A stretch of DNA of 64,000 nucleotides from Kribbella caucasensis. Its GTDB lineage: Bacteria; Actinomycetota; Actinomycetes; Propionibacteriales; Kribbellaceae. Below, piece after piece: positions 43,360 through 52,601 of this stretch. Each line of letters begins with the position of its first letter. Within the stretch, counting starts at the first letter, position 1. The stretch lies in contig NZ_SNWQ01000007.1 in NCBI RefSeq assembly GCF_004361855.1, positions 329,031-393,030 on the forward strand, written 5' to 3'. The notes below the pieces were generated by a model that ran no database searches, had not been told where the DNA came from, and worked only from the letters and a program-made list of their open reading frames with translations. A program made the position numbers and the translations under genes.

Positions 43360-44507
43360 TCCGGCCAGGTCGGGTCGTGCAGGACAGCGGAACGCCATCG
43401 GCGGTGGAGACCGAGCCCGCCGACGGTATCGAGATCACCGGTCTGACCAAGCGCTTCCGGGACGACCGCGGCGTACAGGTCGTTGCCGTCGACAACGTCT
43501 CGCTGCGGGTGCCGGCGGGGGAGTTCCTGGTTCTGCTGGGGCCGAGTGGTTGTGGCAAGACGACTCTGCTGCGCTGCCTGGCCGGGTTGGAGACGCCCGA
43601 CGCGGGCACGATCCGGCTGGCCGGCCGGACCGGTCAGCGCCGGCAGGTCGGCATGGTCTTCCAGAACTACGCGCTGTGGCCGCATATGACGGTCGAGGAG
43701 AACGTCGGCTACCCACTCCGCAACGCACCCCGCTCCGAGCGTCTCGGCAAGACGGAGATTCGGCAAAGAATTCAGGAGCTGCTGACGCTGACCCGGTTGG
43801 CGGGACAGGCGACCCGCAAACCGTCCCAGCTGAGTGGTGGCCAGCAGCAACGAGTCGCGCTGGCTCGGGCGATGGCCTCGGGCAGCGACGTCGTGCTCTT
43901 CGACGAGCCGCTGTCCAACATCGACGCGAAGGTCAGGGAGGCGCTCCGGCTGGAACTACGGACCATGCAGCGCCGGCTCGGGTTCACCGCGGTCTACGTG
44001 ACACACGACCAGACCGAAGCACTCGAGCTCGCCGACCGGATCGCCGTGATCCGGGACGGCAGGATCGTCCAGCTCGGCCGGTCCGACGAGATCTACTCCG
44101 AACCGGCCACCCGCTACGTCGCGGACTTCGTCGGTACGTCGAACCTCCTGGCGGCGAAACGGCTACCCGTCGACGAGGCACAGTTGCCGCTCTTCGGGAC
44201 CGAGCTCGGTCCGTTGGCGGTGTCCAAGGTCCAGGCCGACGGCGATGACCGATTGGTGGTCGCGAGCCGGGCGCATTCCTGGTGGATCCGCGCCGCGGAA
44301 CCGGAGTCGGCGCCGAACTGCTGGCGCGGGGAAGTGGTGAGCTCGGCGTACCTGGGCTGGTACACGGAGTTCGTCGTACGGGTTGGATCGGTGTCGTTGC
44401 GGATCTGGGACGATCATGCGAGCTCGCCGCGGGATCTCCGCGAAGGGGCGGTCGCGTGGGTTGGAGTCTCGCCCGAGAACTGCGTGGTGGTGAGGGACGA
44501 TGGCTGA
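43356..44507 (+). CDS. ABC transporter ATPase (FbpC/PotA type)
   Basis: 383 residues. Walker A GPSGCGKTT, Q-loop VFQNYALWPHM, signature LSGGQQQR, Walker B VLFDEPLSNID and switch His in VTHDQTEALELAD are intact. The C-terminal 130 residues form a TOBE-like regulatory domain (RGEVVSSAYLGWYTEFVVRV). It overlaps the binding-protein gene by 4 bp (ATGA) and the permease by 8 bp. It would power uptake through the fused permease. Confidence 0.9.
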   Translation: MIRPGRVVQDSGTPSAVETEPADGIEITGLTKRFRDDRGVQVVAVDNVSLRVPAGEFLVLLGPSGCGKTTLLRCLAGLETPDAGTIRLAGRTGQRRQVGMVFQNYALWPHMTVEENVGYPLRNAPRSERLGKTEIRQRIQELLTLTRLAGQATRKPSQLSGGQQQRVALARAMASGSDVVLFDEPLSNIDAKVREALRLELRTMQRRLGFTAVYVTHDQTEALELADRIAVIRDGRIVQLGRSDEIYSEPATRYVADFVGTSNLLAAKRLPVDEAQLPLFGTELGPLAVSKVQADGDDRLVVASRAHSWWIRAAEPESAPNCWRGEVVSSAYLGWYTEFVVRVGSVSLRIWDDHASSPRDLREGAVAWVGVSPENCVVVRDDG

Positions 44508-46236
44508 CCTCGTCGTCGGCCGACGGGTGGGGCTGCGGCCGGATCGCCGGCGTTTCGGTGGGTTGCGGGCGGCGAGCTGGCTGGTCGCGCTCATCCTCGG
44601 TTTCTTCATCGTGTTCCCGCTCGCCCAGGCGCTACTGGGACTGCTCGGCGTGACCGAGGCGACCGGCGCTGATTCGCCGTGGGAGGTGGTGACCAGCGTT
44701 GAGACGCTGCGGGCGCTGCTCAACACGGCGATCCTCGTCGTGGCGGGCGGCGCGTTCGCTGTCGTGGTGGCGGCCGGGCTGGCCTGGATCAACGAACGGA
44801 CCGATGCCCGGGTCGGCTGGCTGGCCGAGATCCTGCCGCTGGTGTCCATGTTCGTGCCGTCGCTGGCGGCCGCGATCGGCTGGGTGTTCCTGCTCGATCC
44901 CGAGATCGGTCTGCTCAACGCGCTACTTCGCGAGCTCGCGGGTCTGGTCGGGGTGGAGCTGTCCCGGGGGCCACTCGATCTGTTCACCTGGTACGGCCTG
45001 ATCTGGTGCTACGGCGTGTTCCTGGTGCCGTTCGCGTATCTGGCGATCGTCAATGGGCTGCGCTCGATGGACCCGGCGTTGGAGGAGGCCGCCGGACTGT
45101 CCGGCGCCGGTCCGGTGAAGACGCTGCTGACGGTGACGCTGCCGAGTCTGAAGCCCGCGCTCGGGGGCGCGGTGATGCTCGTGATCGTGATGGGGATGGC
45201 GCTGTTCTCGATCCCTGTCATCATCGGCACCCGGGCAGAGATCGACGTACTCCCGGTGTTGATCGTCGAGGACGTCACGCAGGCCTATCCCGTCGACGAA
45301 GTATCGGCCCTGTCGCGCAGCCTGATCCTGCTCGCCATCGTCCTGCTGGCCGGGCTGATCCAGCGACGCCTGGTCGGCGCCTCGAAGACGGCGGCGTTCG
45401 CGACGATCGGCGGCCGGGCCGGTCGAAGCGGTGTGGTGCGACTTGGCCGGCTTCGGTGGCCCGCGCGGCTGCTGATGGCCGGGTACGTCGCACTGGCGGC
45501 GGTGATCCCGTTCCTCGGCCTCGTCCTCGTATCCGTACAACGCTTCTGGCAGGCCGAGGTGGACTGGTCGTCGCTGAGCTTTGCGGGCTACGGGGAGATG
45601 TTCGAGCGGCAGACCCTGCGCGAAGGGCTCCGCAACAGCCTCGTGCTCGCCGCTGTATGCGCGACGGTCGTGGTGGTGTTCGCGGTCCTGGTCACGCACC
45701 TCGTGGAGGTACGCCGCGAGCGTGCGGCCCAGACGTTCGACTCGGTGCTGAAGGCTCCGGCCGCGCTGCCGCACATCGTCTTCGCCCTGGCGCTGATCGC
45801 GGCGTTCGGCGGTGCGCCGTTCGGCTGGAACGGCACCGCGCTGATCCTGGTGACGGCGTACATCGTGATGTACTTCCCGCAGGCCGCGATGTACGCGACG
45901 GCGGCGGTCCAGCAGGTCGGCAGACCGTTGACCGAGGCATCGACCGTCTCGGGGGTCGGCGACGGTACGACGCTGCGCCGGGTGCTGCTGCCGTTGATGA
46001 CGCCGGCGTTGATCGCCGCGTGGGCGTTGATCTTCGTGCTGATGTCGGGCGACATCACGGCGTCGGCGATGCTGGCCAGCACCCGGACACCGGTGGTCGG
46101 TTTCGTGATGCTCGACCAGTGGAGCAGCGGCAGCTATCCGACCATCGCGGCGCTCGGTGTCACGTTGACGGTGGTGTCGACGACCGTCGTACTGTTCGCG
46201 CTCGCTGTTCGGCATCGGTTGAGGTACGACCGGTGA
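44500..46236 (+). CDS. ABC transporter permease with two fused modules (FbpB type)
   Basis: 578 residues with about 12 membrane segments in two homologous halves. Each half has a coupling loop: GLRSMDPALEEAAGLSGAGP (about 182-201) and EASTVSGVGDGTTLRRVLLP (about 485-505). This single-chain dimer form is typical of FbpB-type iron, thiamine or phosphonate permeases. It overlaps its ATPase gene by 8 bp and the lactonase-like gene by 4 bp, so all four genes are likely co-translated. Confidence 0.88.
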   Translation: MADLVVGRRVGLRPDRRRFGGLRAASWLVALILGFFIVFPLAQALLGLLGVTEATGADSPWEVVTSVETLRALLNTAILVVAGGAFAVVVAAGLAWINERTDARVGWLAEILPLVSMFVPSLAAAIGWVFLLDPEIGLLNALLRELAGLVGVELSRGPLDLFTWYGLIWCYGVFLVPFAYLAIVNGLRSMDPALEEAAGLSGAGPVKTLLTVTLPSLKPALGGAVMLVIVMGMALFSIPVIIGTRAEIDVLPVLIVEDVTQAYPVDEVSALSRSLILLAIVLLAGLIQRRLVGASKTAAFATIGGRAGRSGVVRLGRLRWPARLLMAGYVALAAVIPFLGLVLVSVQRFWQAEVDWSSLSFAGYGEMFERQTLREGLRNSLVLAAVCATVVVVFAVLVTHLVEVRRERAAQTFDSVLKAPAALPHIVFALALIAAFGGAPFGWNGTALILVTAYIVMYFPQAAMYATAAVQQVGRPLTEASTVSGVGDGTTLRRVLLPLMTPALIAAWALIFVLMSGDITASAMLASTRTPVVGFVMLDQWSSGSYPTIAALGVTLTVVSTTVVLFALAVRHRLRYDR

Positions 46237-47075
46237 TCGTCGATTCCCACGTACATCTGTGGCGTCTTGCGGACCGGCCGCAGCCGTGGATCAATCCGGA
46301 GACGATGGTACGGATCAATCGCGACTTCACCGTCGAGGACCTGCGATCGACGATTGACGGTCTGCCGGTCGAACGAGTGGTGCTGGTCCAGGTGCTCAAC
46401 CAGGAGGACGAAACCGAGGACTACCTCAAGATCGCGGCGTCCACGCCACTTGTCGCGGGTGTCGTGGGCTGGGTCGATCTTGCCTCCTCCGACCTCGCAT
46501 CGCGGCTCGACTCCTTAGGGGGAGACCTTCTCGGAATCCGGCACCAGGCCCAGGCGGAGCCGGATCCCGTGGCCTGGATCAGCCGGCCTGAGGTCACTCG
46601 CGGATTCCGGGTGCTCGGTGGGCGCGGACTCGTCGCTGAGCTGATGATGGCGGCACACCAGCTGGATGCCACCGAGCAGGTCGTCGTGCGCTGTCCCGAC
46701 ACGCAGTTCGTTCTCAACCATGCCGGGAAACCTCCATTGGTCCAGGGCTGGGAGTCGGAGGCGTGTCGACGGTGGGCCGCGTCGATCACGCGGTTGGCCG
46801 GGCTCGGCAACGTGGTTTGCAAGCTGTCCGGGCTCACGACGATGGCCAGGCTGGACAGCTGGGTACCCGGCGATCTCACGCCGGCGGTCGACCACTTGCT
46901 GGAGACGTTCGGCCCGTCCAGGTTGCTGTTCGGCTCCGACTGGCCGAACAGTTTGCGAGCAGCCGACTATCCACGGACGCTCGACGCCGTACTGACCAAC
47001 CTGCGGCAACTGTCCGACCAGGAGCGGCACGCGATTCTGCTCGCCAACGCTGAGCGGGTCTACCGGACGTACTGA
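46233..47075 (+). CDS. Amidohydrolase-family lactonase (COG3618 type)
   Basis: 280 residues, TIM-barrel amidohydrolase. The HxH metal motif is DSHVHLW at the N-terminus; FVLNHAGKP gives the strand-5 or 6 His and LLFGSDWPN the strand-8 Asp. Overall it fits the branch of L-fucono- and rhamnono-lactonases and 2-pyrone-4,6-dicarboxylate hydrolase. It would open a lactone taken up or made by the pathway. GTG 46233 overlaps the permease stop by 4 bp, tying hydrolysis to uptake. Its stop is directly next to that of the convergent thiolase. Confidence 0.82.
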   Translation: MIVDSHVHLWRLADRPQPWINPETMVRINRDFTVEDLRSTIDGLPVERVVLVQVLNQEDETEDYLKIAASTPLVAGVVGWVDLASSDLASRLDSLGGDLLGIRHQAQAEPDPVAWISRPEVTRGFRVLGGRGLVAELMMAAHQLDATEQVVVRCPDTQFVLNHAGKPPLVQGWESEACRRWAASITRLAGLGNVVCKLSGLTTMARLDSWVPGDLTPAVDHLLETFGPSRLLFGSDWPNSLRAADYPRTLDAVLTNLRQLSDQERHAILLANAERVYRTY

Positions 47076-48263
47076 TCAGCGGACGACCTCGATCAGGGTG
47101 GCGTTCGCCATGCCGCCCGCCTCGCACATCGTTTGCAGACCGTACCGGCCGCCGGTCTGCTCGAGGTGGTTGATCATCGTCGTCATGATCCGCGTCCCGG
47201 AGGCGCCGAGTGGGTGGCCCAAGGCGATCGCACCGCCGCGGGGATTGAGCAGTGCCGGGTCGACCGGGAACTCGGCCAGCCAGGCGAGTGGAACCGGGGC
47301 GAAGGCTTCGTTGACCTCGATGACGTCCAGGTCGTCCAGTGTCGTCCTGGTCCGGTCCAGCAGCTTTTGGGTGGCCGGAATGGGCCCGGTGAGCATCAGC
47401 AGCGGGTCGTCGCCGACGACCGCCGAGCCGACCACCCGCGCGCGTGGCGTCAGCGACAGACGCTCGGCGGTCTCCTCGCTCATGATCAGCAGCGCGGCCG
47501 CACCATCGGTCAACTGCGAGGAGTTGCCGGCGGTGACCTTCCACTCGACCTCGGGAAACTGGGAACGATGGAGCTCGGTGCCGAAGACCGGTTGCAAGCC
47601 GGCCAGCCGTTCGAGGGTTGTCCCCGGGCGGATGGTCTCGTCGACCGCCACCGTCCGCCCGTCCGGGAGGTCGATCGGCACGAGTTCGCCCTTGAAGCCT
47701 CCGGACGACGCGGCCTGCGCGGCGCGGGCATGGGAGTCGACGGAGAACTGGTCCAGCTGCTCCCGGGTGAAGCCCCATTTGTGGGCGACCAACTCGGCCG
47801 AAACGCCTTGGGGCGCCAGGACCGGGAACCGCTCCCGCACCCGCGGCCCGAACACGTCGGCACTCTGGCGTCCGGATCCCATCGGCACCCGGCTCATCGA
47901 TTCCACCCCGGCCGCGACGACGATGTCGTAGGCGCCGGCCCGGACTCCCTGAACGGCGAAGTCGACCGCTTGCTGGCCCGATCCGCATTTCCGCTCGATG
48001 GTGGTCGCCGGGACATGGGTCGGAAATCCTGCGCCCAACCAGGCCTGGCGCCCGACGTTGGCAGACTGCTCGCCGTTCTGCCCGACGCAGCCGACGAGAA
48101 CGTCATCCACCAGCGCCGGATCGACCCCGGTCCGCTCTAGCAACGCCGACAGGGTCTGAGCGAGCAGGTCGACCGGATGGACCTCCGCCAGCGCGCCGCC
48201 CGGTTTCCCCTTGCCCATCGGGCTGCGGATGGCGTCGACGATCACGGCGTTCGGCGTACTCAA
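47076..48263 (-). CDS. Thiolase (acetyl-CoA acyltransferase)
   Basis: 395 residues. The nucleophile Cys is in TTIERKCGSGQQAVDFA (about residue 91), the His in NPRGGAIALGHPLGASG and the second Cys in MCEAGGMANATL, where the usual CxGGG is CEAGG. VNEAFAPVPLAW is the Asn-Glu-Ala-Phe motif. This is a degradative-type thiolase that would release acetyl-CoA or propionyl-CoA from a beta-keto acyl-CoA, the last step of beta-oxidation. It follows the SDR gene with a 4-bp overlap. Confidence 0.92.
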   Translation of the reverse strand: MSTPNAVIVDAIRSPMGKGKPGGALAEVHPVDLLAQTLSALLERTGVDPALVDDVLVGCVGQNGEQSANVGRQAWLGAGFPTHVPATTIERKCGSGQQAVDFAVQGVRAGAYDIVVAAGVESMSRVPMGSGRQSADVFGPRVRERFPVLAPQGVSAELVAHKWGFTREQLDQFSVDSHARAAQAASSGGFKGELVPIDLPDGRTVAVDETIRPGTTLERLAGLQPVFGTELHRSQFPEVEWKVTAGNSSQLTDGAAALLIMSEETAERLSLTPRARVVGSAVVGDDPLLMLTGPIPATQKLLDRTRTTLDDLDVIEVNEAFAPVPLAWLAEFPVDPALLNPRGGAIALGHPLGASGTRIMTTMINHLEQTGGRYGLQTMCEAGGMANATLIEVVR

Positions 48264-49003
48264 GGTTGTCCTCCGTCGACGGTCAGGATGGTGCCGGTGG
48301 TGTAGGTGCTCAGGTCGCCGGCGAGGTAGAGGGCGGCGCCGGTGATCTCCGTCGGCTGCCCGCCACGGCGCAGCGCGAAGGTCTCGGCGCGCTGGGCGAA
48401 CGCGTCGGCGTCCCAGTGCTTGCTCACATCGGTCATGAAGGTGCCGGCCATGATCGCGTTCACCCGCACGGTCGGTCCGTAGGCATGGGCCATCGCGATC
48501 GTCATCGTGTTGAGGGCGCTCTTGGCCGCGGCGTACGGGAGGGTGTGCGGTCTCGGCCGGACCGACGCCATGCTGCTGATGTTGATGATCGAGCCGCCGC
48601 CGGCCGCGAGCATCCGGGTGGCGGCCACGGCGGCGAGCCGGAACGGGCCCTTGAGGTTGACCGCGAAGACCTTGTCCCAGAGGGCTTCCGTGACGGTGTC
48701 GAGGGAGTCGTACAGCGGGGACATACCGGCGTTGTTCACCAGGATGTCGAGCCGTCCGAACTCAGCCAGCACGCGGTCGACCAGCGGATCCGCCTCGTCC
48801 CAGTGGCCGGCGTGGAAGGCGAGCGGCAGGGCTCGCCGGCCAGTGGATTTCTCCACCTCCAGCGCCGCGGTCTCGCAGGCGGCGAGGTTGCGGCTGGCGA
48901 TCACGACGTCGGCGCCGGCCTCGGCGAAGGCCTGCACCATCGCCCGGCCGAGGCCGCGGCTGCCGCCGGTCACCAGTGCGACCCGATCGGTGAGCTCGAA
49001 CAT
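48260..49003 (-). CDS. Short-chain dehydrogenase/reductase
   Basis: 247 residues. TGGSRGLG (13-20), VNNAGMS, the catalytic triad in NISSMASV and YAAAKSALN, and the end TTGTILTVDGGQP are classical SDR. Being paired with the thiolase gene (4-bp overlap), it probably acts as the beta-hydroxyacyl-CoA dehydrogenase before it; this is inferred. AGGAGG precedes ATG 49003. A cluster operator lies at 49053-49069. Confidence 0.88.
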   Translation of the reverse strand: MFELTDRVALVTGGSRGLGRAMVQAFAEAGADVVIASRNLAACETAALEVEKSTGRRALPLAFHAGHWDEADPLVDRVLAEFGRLDILVNNAGMSPLYDSLDTVTEALWDKVFAVNLKGPFRLAAVAATRMLAAGGGSIINISSMASVRPRPHTLPYAAAKSALNTMTIAMAHAYGPTVRVNAIMAGTFMTDVSKHWDADAFAQRAETFALRRGGQPTEITGAALYLAGDLSTYTTGTILTVDGGQP

Positions 49004-49052
49004 ATCGCCTCCTGTCGAGCAGAGGTGGTGTGCTGCCTCTTGGCGTGAGACT

Positions 49053-49069
49053 ATCCTAATCATAGGACT
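49053..49069. promoter_or_regulatory. Cluster operator in a divergent promoter region
   Basis: ATCCTAATCATAGGACT matches ATGCTAATnATTAGCAT at 11 of 16 places, with the core CTAATCA intact. It lies midway between the divergent starts at 49003 and 49088. TAGGAT on the minus strand (49058-49053) and TAGGAC on the plus strand (49063-49068), each within the site, could be -10 boxes. Confidence 0.5.
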
Positions 49070-49087
49070 GAATTTCGGGAGGTGCTG

Positions 49088-49894
49088 GTGATCATCGACG
49101 TCCACTGCCATGCCTGGCCCGACGCGATCGCCCGGCGGGCGCTCGAGGGCCGGTCGACCCAGTTGCCGCGCCGAGGTGACGGCACGATCGGCGGACTCCG
49201 GGAGGCGATGGCCAAGGCCGGGGTCGATCAGGCCGTCGTCCTCGGGATCGCCGACGAGGCACGGCAGGTCGGGGGCGTCAACCGGTTCGTCGCCGCCCGG
49301 AAGGCCGAGGGGTTCCTGGGCTTCGGCACGGTGCACGCGGACCTCGACGTGGAGGAGAACCTGCGCATCCTGCGCGAGACCGGCGTCCGCGGGGTGAAGC
49401 TGCACTCGCTCTTCCAGGGGTTCGCCTACACCGATCCGCGGATGATGGAGCTGTACGAGGCGTTCGGCTCGGAGATCGCCGTCATCGCCCATGCCGGTGA
49501 CGGTGGTGATGCTGTCGCGAACTCCCGGGGGACGCCGGCGATGATCCGCGAAATCGTCACCACCTTCCCGCAGCTGCGGCTGGCCGCCTGCCATTTCGGC
49601 GGATACCACCGGCTCGACGATGCGGAGCAGGAGTTGCTCGGCCTCGACGTCTACCTGGAGACGTCCTGGCCGCCCACGCTCGCCGAGGTCGATCCGGCCC
49701 GCGTTCGCCGGATCATCGACAAGCACGGCAGCGACCGGATCGTGTTCGGCTCGGACTGGCCGATGGCCGACCCGGCCGCCGAGATCCGGGCGATCGAGAA
49801 CCTCGGGCTGACCGGGGCCGCGGTTGAGGGCATCCTGGGCGGCAACTTCCAGCGGTTCCTCGGCGACGACGGTGACGATGGGGCGGTCGGCTGA
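49088..49894 (+). CDS. Amidohydrolase-family metal hydrolase
   Basis: 268 residues of the amidohydrolase 2 family. HxH in DVHCHAWPD near the N-terminus, AHAGDGGD, ACHFGGYH and the strand-8 Asp in VFGSDWPMADP form the metal site. Relatives include ACMS decarboxylase, gamma-resorcylate decarboxylase and lactonases, so it could decarboxylate or hydrolyse. GTG 49088 is preferred because GGGAGG stands five bases before it; GTG 49082 falls inside that site. It starts a five-gene plus-strand operon ending with a GntR regulator. Confidence 0.8.
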   Translation: MIIDVHCHAWPDAIARRALEGRSTQLPRRGDGTIGGLREAMAKAGVDQAVVLGIADEARQVGGVNRFVAARKAEGFLGFGTVHADLDVEENLRILRETGVRGVKLHSLFQGFAYTDPRMMELYEAFGSEIAVIAHAGDGGDAVANSRGTPAMIREIVTTFPQLRLAACHFGGYHRLDDAEQELLGLDVYLETSWPPTLAEVDPARVRRIIDKHGSDRIVFGSDWPMADPAAEIRAIENLGLTGAAVEGILGGNFQRFLGDDGDDGAVG

Positions 49895-51033
49895 TGTTCG
49901 ACCTCGACGACGACTACGTCTCCCTCGCCGCGACGGCTCGCGAACTGGCCACTTCGCTGGAGCCGTACGCCGCTGAGGCCGACGGCATGCTCACTGTGCA
50001 CCCCCAGATGCGGGCCGGCCTCCAACAGTCGGGACTCGCCGCGTTGTGCGTCCCCAGCCAGTACGGCGGTCGCAGCGACTCGATCGACCCGCTCGCCATC
50101 ACCGTGGTCCGCGAGGCTCTGATGGGTGGATCGGCCCACCTGGACGGGCTGTTCGGCATGCAGGGCGTCGGAAGCTACGCCCTCGCGCGAGCCGGCTCGC
50201 CCGGTCTGTGCAAGGAATGGCTGCCCGAGGTCGCCGCGCTGGAAGCGATCGCGGCCCTCGCCCTGACCGAGCCCGAAGTCGGCTCAGACCTCAAGGCGAT
50301 CACCACGACGGTCACCTCGCGTGGTTCCGATCTCGTTGTCCGGGGCAACAAGTCGTTCATCACGAACGCGGGTGCCGCGGCCTTCTACACCGTGCTGTGC
50401 AAAGAGGACGACGGCTACTCGCTGATCTTCGTCCCCGCCGCCACCGCAGGCGTCTCCGTCACGATCGGACCTCACCTGATCGCGCCGCACATCATGGGTG
50501 AGGTCAGCTTCGACGACGTGGTGGTCCCTGCGGACCACCGCATCGGTGAGCCAGGGGAGGGCTTCTCGCTGGTGCTGGCCACGCTGGCGACCTTCCGGGT
50601 TTCGGTCGCCGGCGCCGCTGTCGGTCTGGCCCAGGCCGCGCTGGACGAGGCGGTTCGTCATACCAGCGGCCGGAAGCAATTCGGCCGGCCGCTCGCCGAG
50701 ACCGGCCCGATCCCGCACCTGCTCGGCCTTTCCTGGACGGAGATCGAGAGCGCGCGGGCCCTGACCTATCGGGCCGCCCATCGGGCCGGACGGGACCCGC
50801 TCGCGAACCTGGACCTGTCGTCGATGGCCAAGGTCGCCGCGACCGAGACCGCAGGACGAGTGGTGGACCGGTCCGTACAGGTGATGGGCCGTTTCGGGTT
50901 GGTGACCGGGTCGAAGATCGAGCGGCTCTACCGCAACGCCCGGCCGATGCGCATCTACGAAGGCGGGAACGAGGTGCTGACCGGCCAGCTGTCCCGCCGG
51001 TTGGTCCGGCAGCTGACAGGAGGGCAGCACTGA
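49894..51033 (+). CDS. Acyl-CoA dehydrogenase
   Basis: 379 residues of the three-domain ACAD family. AIAALALTEPEVGSDLKAI is the flavin-facing signature and the catalytic Glu sits in RIYEGGNEVLTGQ near residue 352, the position used by short- and medium-chain enzymes. It would introduce an alpha,beta double bond and pass electrons to ETF. It overlaps its neighbours by one base each (TGATG). Unlike the ACADs at 54724 and 56873, it has no Glu in helix G. Confidence 0.92.
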   Translation: MFDLDDDYVSLAATARELATSLEPYAAEADGMLTVHPQMRAGLQQSGLAALCVPSQYGGRSDSIDPLAITVVREALMGGSAHLDGLFGMQGVGSYALARAGSPGLCKEWLPEVAALEAIAALALTEPEVGSDLKAITTTVTSRGSDLVVRGNKSFITNAGAAAFYTVLCKEDDGYSLIFVPAATAGVSVTIGPHLIAPHIMGEVSFDDVVVPADHRIGEPGEGFSLVLATLATFRVSVAGAAVGLAQAALDEAVRHTSGRKQFGRPLAETGPIPHLLGLSWTEIESARALTYRAAHRAGRDPLANLDLSSMAKVAATETAGRVVDRSVQVMGRFGLVTGSKIERLYRNARPMRIYEGGNEVLTGQLSRRLVRQLTGGQH

Positions 51034-51797
51034 TGCTGATCGACAACGTGACCGCCCTCGTCACCGGCGGTGCGTCCGGGCTCGGCCGCGCGACGGCGAA
51101 AGGGCTGGCCGACGCCGGCGCCAAGGTCGTGCTCGTCGACCTGCCGACATCACCAGGTGAGCTGGTCGCCAAGGAACTCGGCGACGATGTCGTGTTCGCG
51201 GCCGCCGACGTGACCGATCCGGTCGCGATGGAGGCAGCCCTGGACCAGGCTGAGGCCCTCGGCCCGCTCCGGATTCTCGTGCACTGCGCGGGTAAGGGCG
51301 TTCGGACCAGGGTGGTGGACAAGGACGGCTCGCCGGGATCGCTCGAGATCTTCCAAGAGGTCGTGCACCTCAACCTGGTCGGCACGTTCAACGTACTGCG
51401 CCTGGCCGCGGCCAGGATGGCCCGCAACGACGTGATCGACGGCGAGCGCGGGGTCGCAGTACTGACCTCGTCCATCGCCGCGTGGGAAGGGCAGATCGGC
51501 CAGATCCCCTACGCCAGCGCGAAGGCAGGTATCGCCGGGATGACACTGGTCGCGGCGCGGGATCTGGCCGGCAAGCTGATCCGGGTCTGCACGATCGCGC
51601 CGGGCGTGTTCGACACCCCGATCCTGGACCGGATCAACCCGGAGGTGAAGGCCGAGCTGGAGGCGGCGGTCCCGCATCCTCGGCGGCTCGGCCGGCCGGC
51701 GGAGTTCGCGCACCTGGTCGGCTCGATCGTGGCGAACCCGTATCTGAACGGCGAGGTCATCCGGCTGGACGGCGCGATCAGGATGCCGCCGCGATGA
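51033..51797 (+). CDS. SDR of the type-10 hydroxyacyl-CoA dehydrogenase kind
   Basis: 254 residues. TGGASGLG (12-19), VLVDLP for NAD, CAGKG, catalytic Tyr in QIPYASAKAGIAGMTL and the AARDLAGKLIRVCTIAPGVFDTP segment match the HSD10/3-hydroxyacyl-CoA dehydrogenase type 2 subgroup, which oxidises branched 3-hydroxyacyl-CoAs and steroids. Its place between an ACAD and a hydratase fits the third step of a beta-oxidation round. Confidence 0.88.
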   Translation: MLIDNVTALVTGGASGLGRATAKGLADAGAKVVLVDLPTSPGELVAKELGDDVVFAAADVTDPVAMEAALDQAEALGPLRILVHCAGKGVRTRVVDKDGSPGSLEIFQEVVHLNLVGTFNVLRLAAARMARNDVIDGERGVAVLTSSIAAWEGQIGQIPYASAKAGIAGMTLVAARDLAGKLIRVCTIAPGVFDTPILDRINPEVKAELEAAVPHPRRLGRPAEFAHLVGSIVANPYLNGEVIRLDGAIRMPPR

Positions 51798-52582
51798 CCG
51801 CCGATCCGGTCGTCGTCGAGGTGGGTGACGTCCTGACCGAGACCCTCGACCGCGTCCTGGTGATCACCATCAATCGGCCGTCGGTGCGAAACGCCGTCAA
51901 CACTTCCGTTGCCCACGGCATCGGTTCCGCCTTGGACCGGTTGGACGCCGACGAGTCGCTCAGCGCCGGCGTACTGGCGGGTGCCGGTCCGAGCTTCTGC
52001 GCGGGGATGGACCTGAAGGCGTTCCTGGCGGGCGAGCGACCAACCGTTCCGGGGCGAGGCTTCGCCGGACTTGTCGAGCGTTCCTCGGACAAACCACTGA
52101 TCGCTGCCGTCGACGGTGCCGCGGTGGCAGGCGGCTTCGAGATCGTGCTCGCGTGCGACCTGGTGGTTGCGTCTCGGGCCGCGTCGTTCGGCCTGCCGGA
52201 GGTGAAGCGCGGACTGGTCGCCGCCGGTGGTGGGCTGCTCCGCTTGCCGCAACGAATTCCTTACCAGCTTGCGATGGAGCTCGCTCTGACCGGCGACCGC
52301 ATCGACGCCGTACGGGGCGCTGAGCTGGGCCTGGTCAACCGGCTGACCGAGCCGGGGCAGGCACGGCAGGTGGCGGTCGAGCTGGCCGCGAGTATCAGCA
52401 GGAACGGGCCGCTCGCGCTGCGTGCGACCAAGCAGATCCTGCGACAGGCACGGGACTGGCCGACGGACGAGTTCTTCGGGCGCCAGGCCGCGTTGACCGA
52501 GCCGGTGCGGTCCTCGGCCGACGCGAAGGAAGGGGCGAGAGCCTTCAAGGAACGGCGCGACCCGGTCTGGTCGGGTCGATGA
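51794..52582 (+). CDS. Enoyl-CoA hydratase
   Basis: 262 residues, crotonase family. Both catalytic glutamates are kept: one in AGGFEIVLACDLV and one in FGLPEVKRGLVAAGGG. The oxyanion loop is GAGPSFCAGMDLKAF. It should add water to a 2-enoyl-CoA made by the ACAD two genes upstream. ATG 51794 overlaps the SDR stop by 4 bp. Of the three crotonases in the cluster it is the only one with the full hydratase pair. Confidence 0.9.
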   Translation: MTADPVVVEVGDVLTETLDRVLVITINRPSVRNAVNTSVAHGIGSALDRLDADESLSAGVLAGAGPSFCAGMDLKAFLAGERPTVPGRGFAGLVERSSDKPLIAAVDGAAVAGGFEIVLACDLVVASRAASFGLPEVKRGLVAAGGGLLRLPQRIPYQLAMELALTGDRIDAVRGAELGLVNRLTEPGQARQVAVELAASISRNGPLALRATKQILRQARDWPTDEFFGRQAALTEPVRSSADAKEGARAFKERRDPVWSGR

Positions 52583-52601
52583 CGGCGACGAGGAGACCAC
52601 G

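Noticed and set aside
49004..49726. N-terminal extension of the SDR ending at 48260
   Set aside because: It runs through the divergent promoter and antisense to the amidohydrolase; the SDR cofactor motif begins right after ATG 49003.
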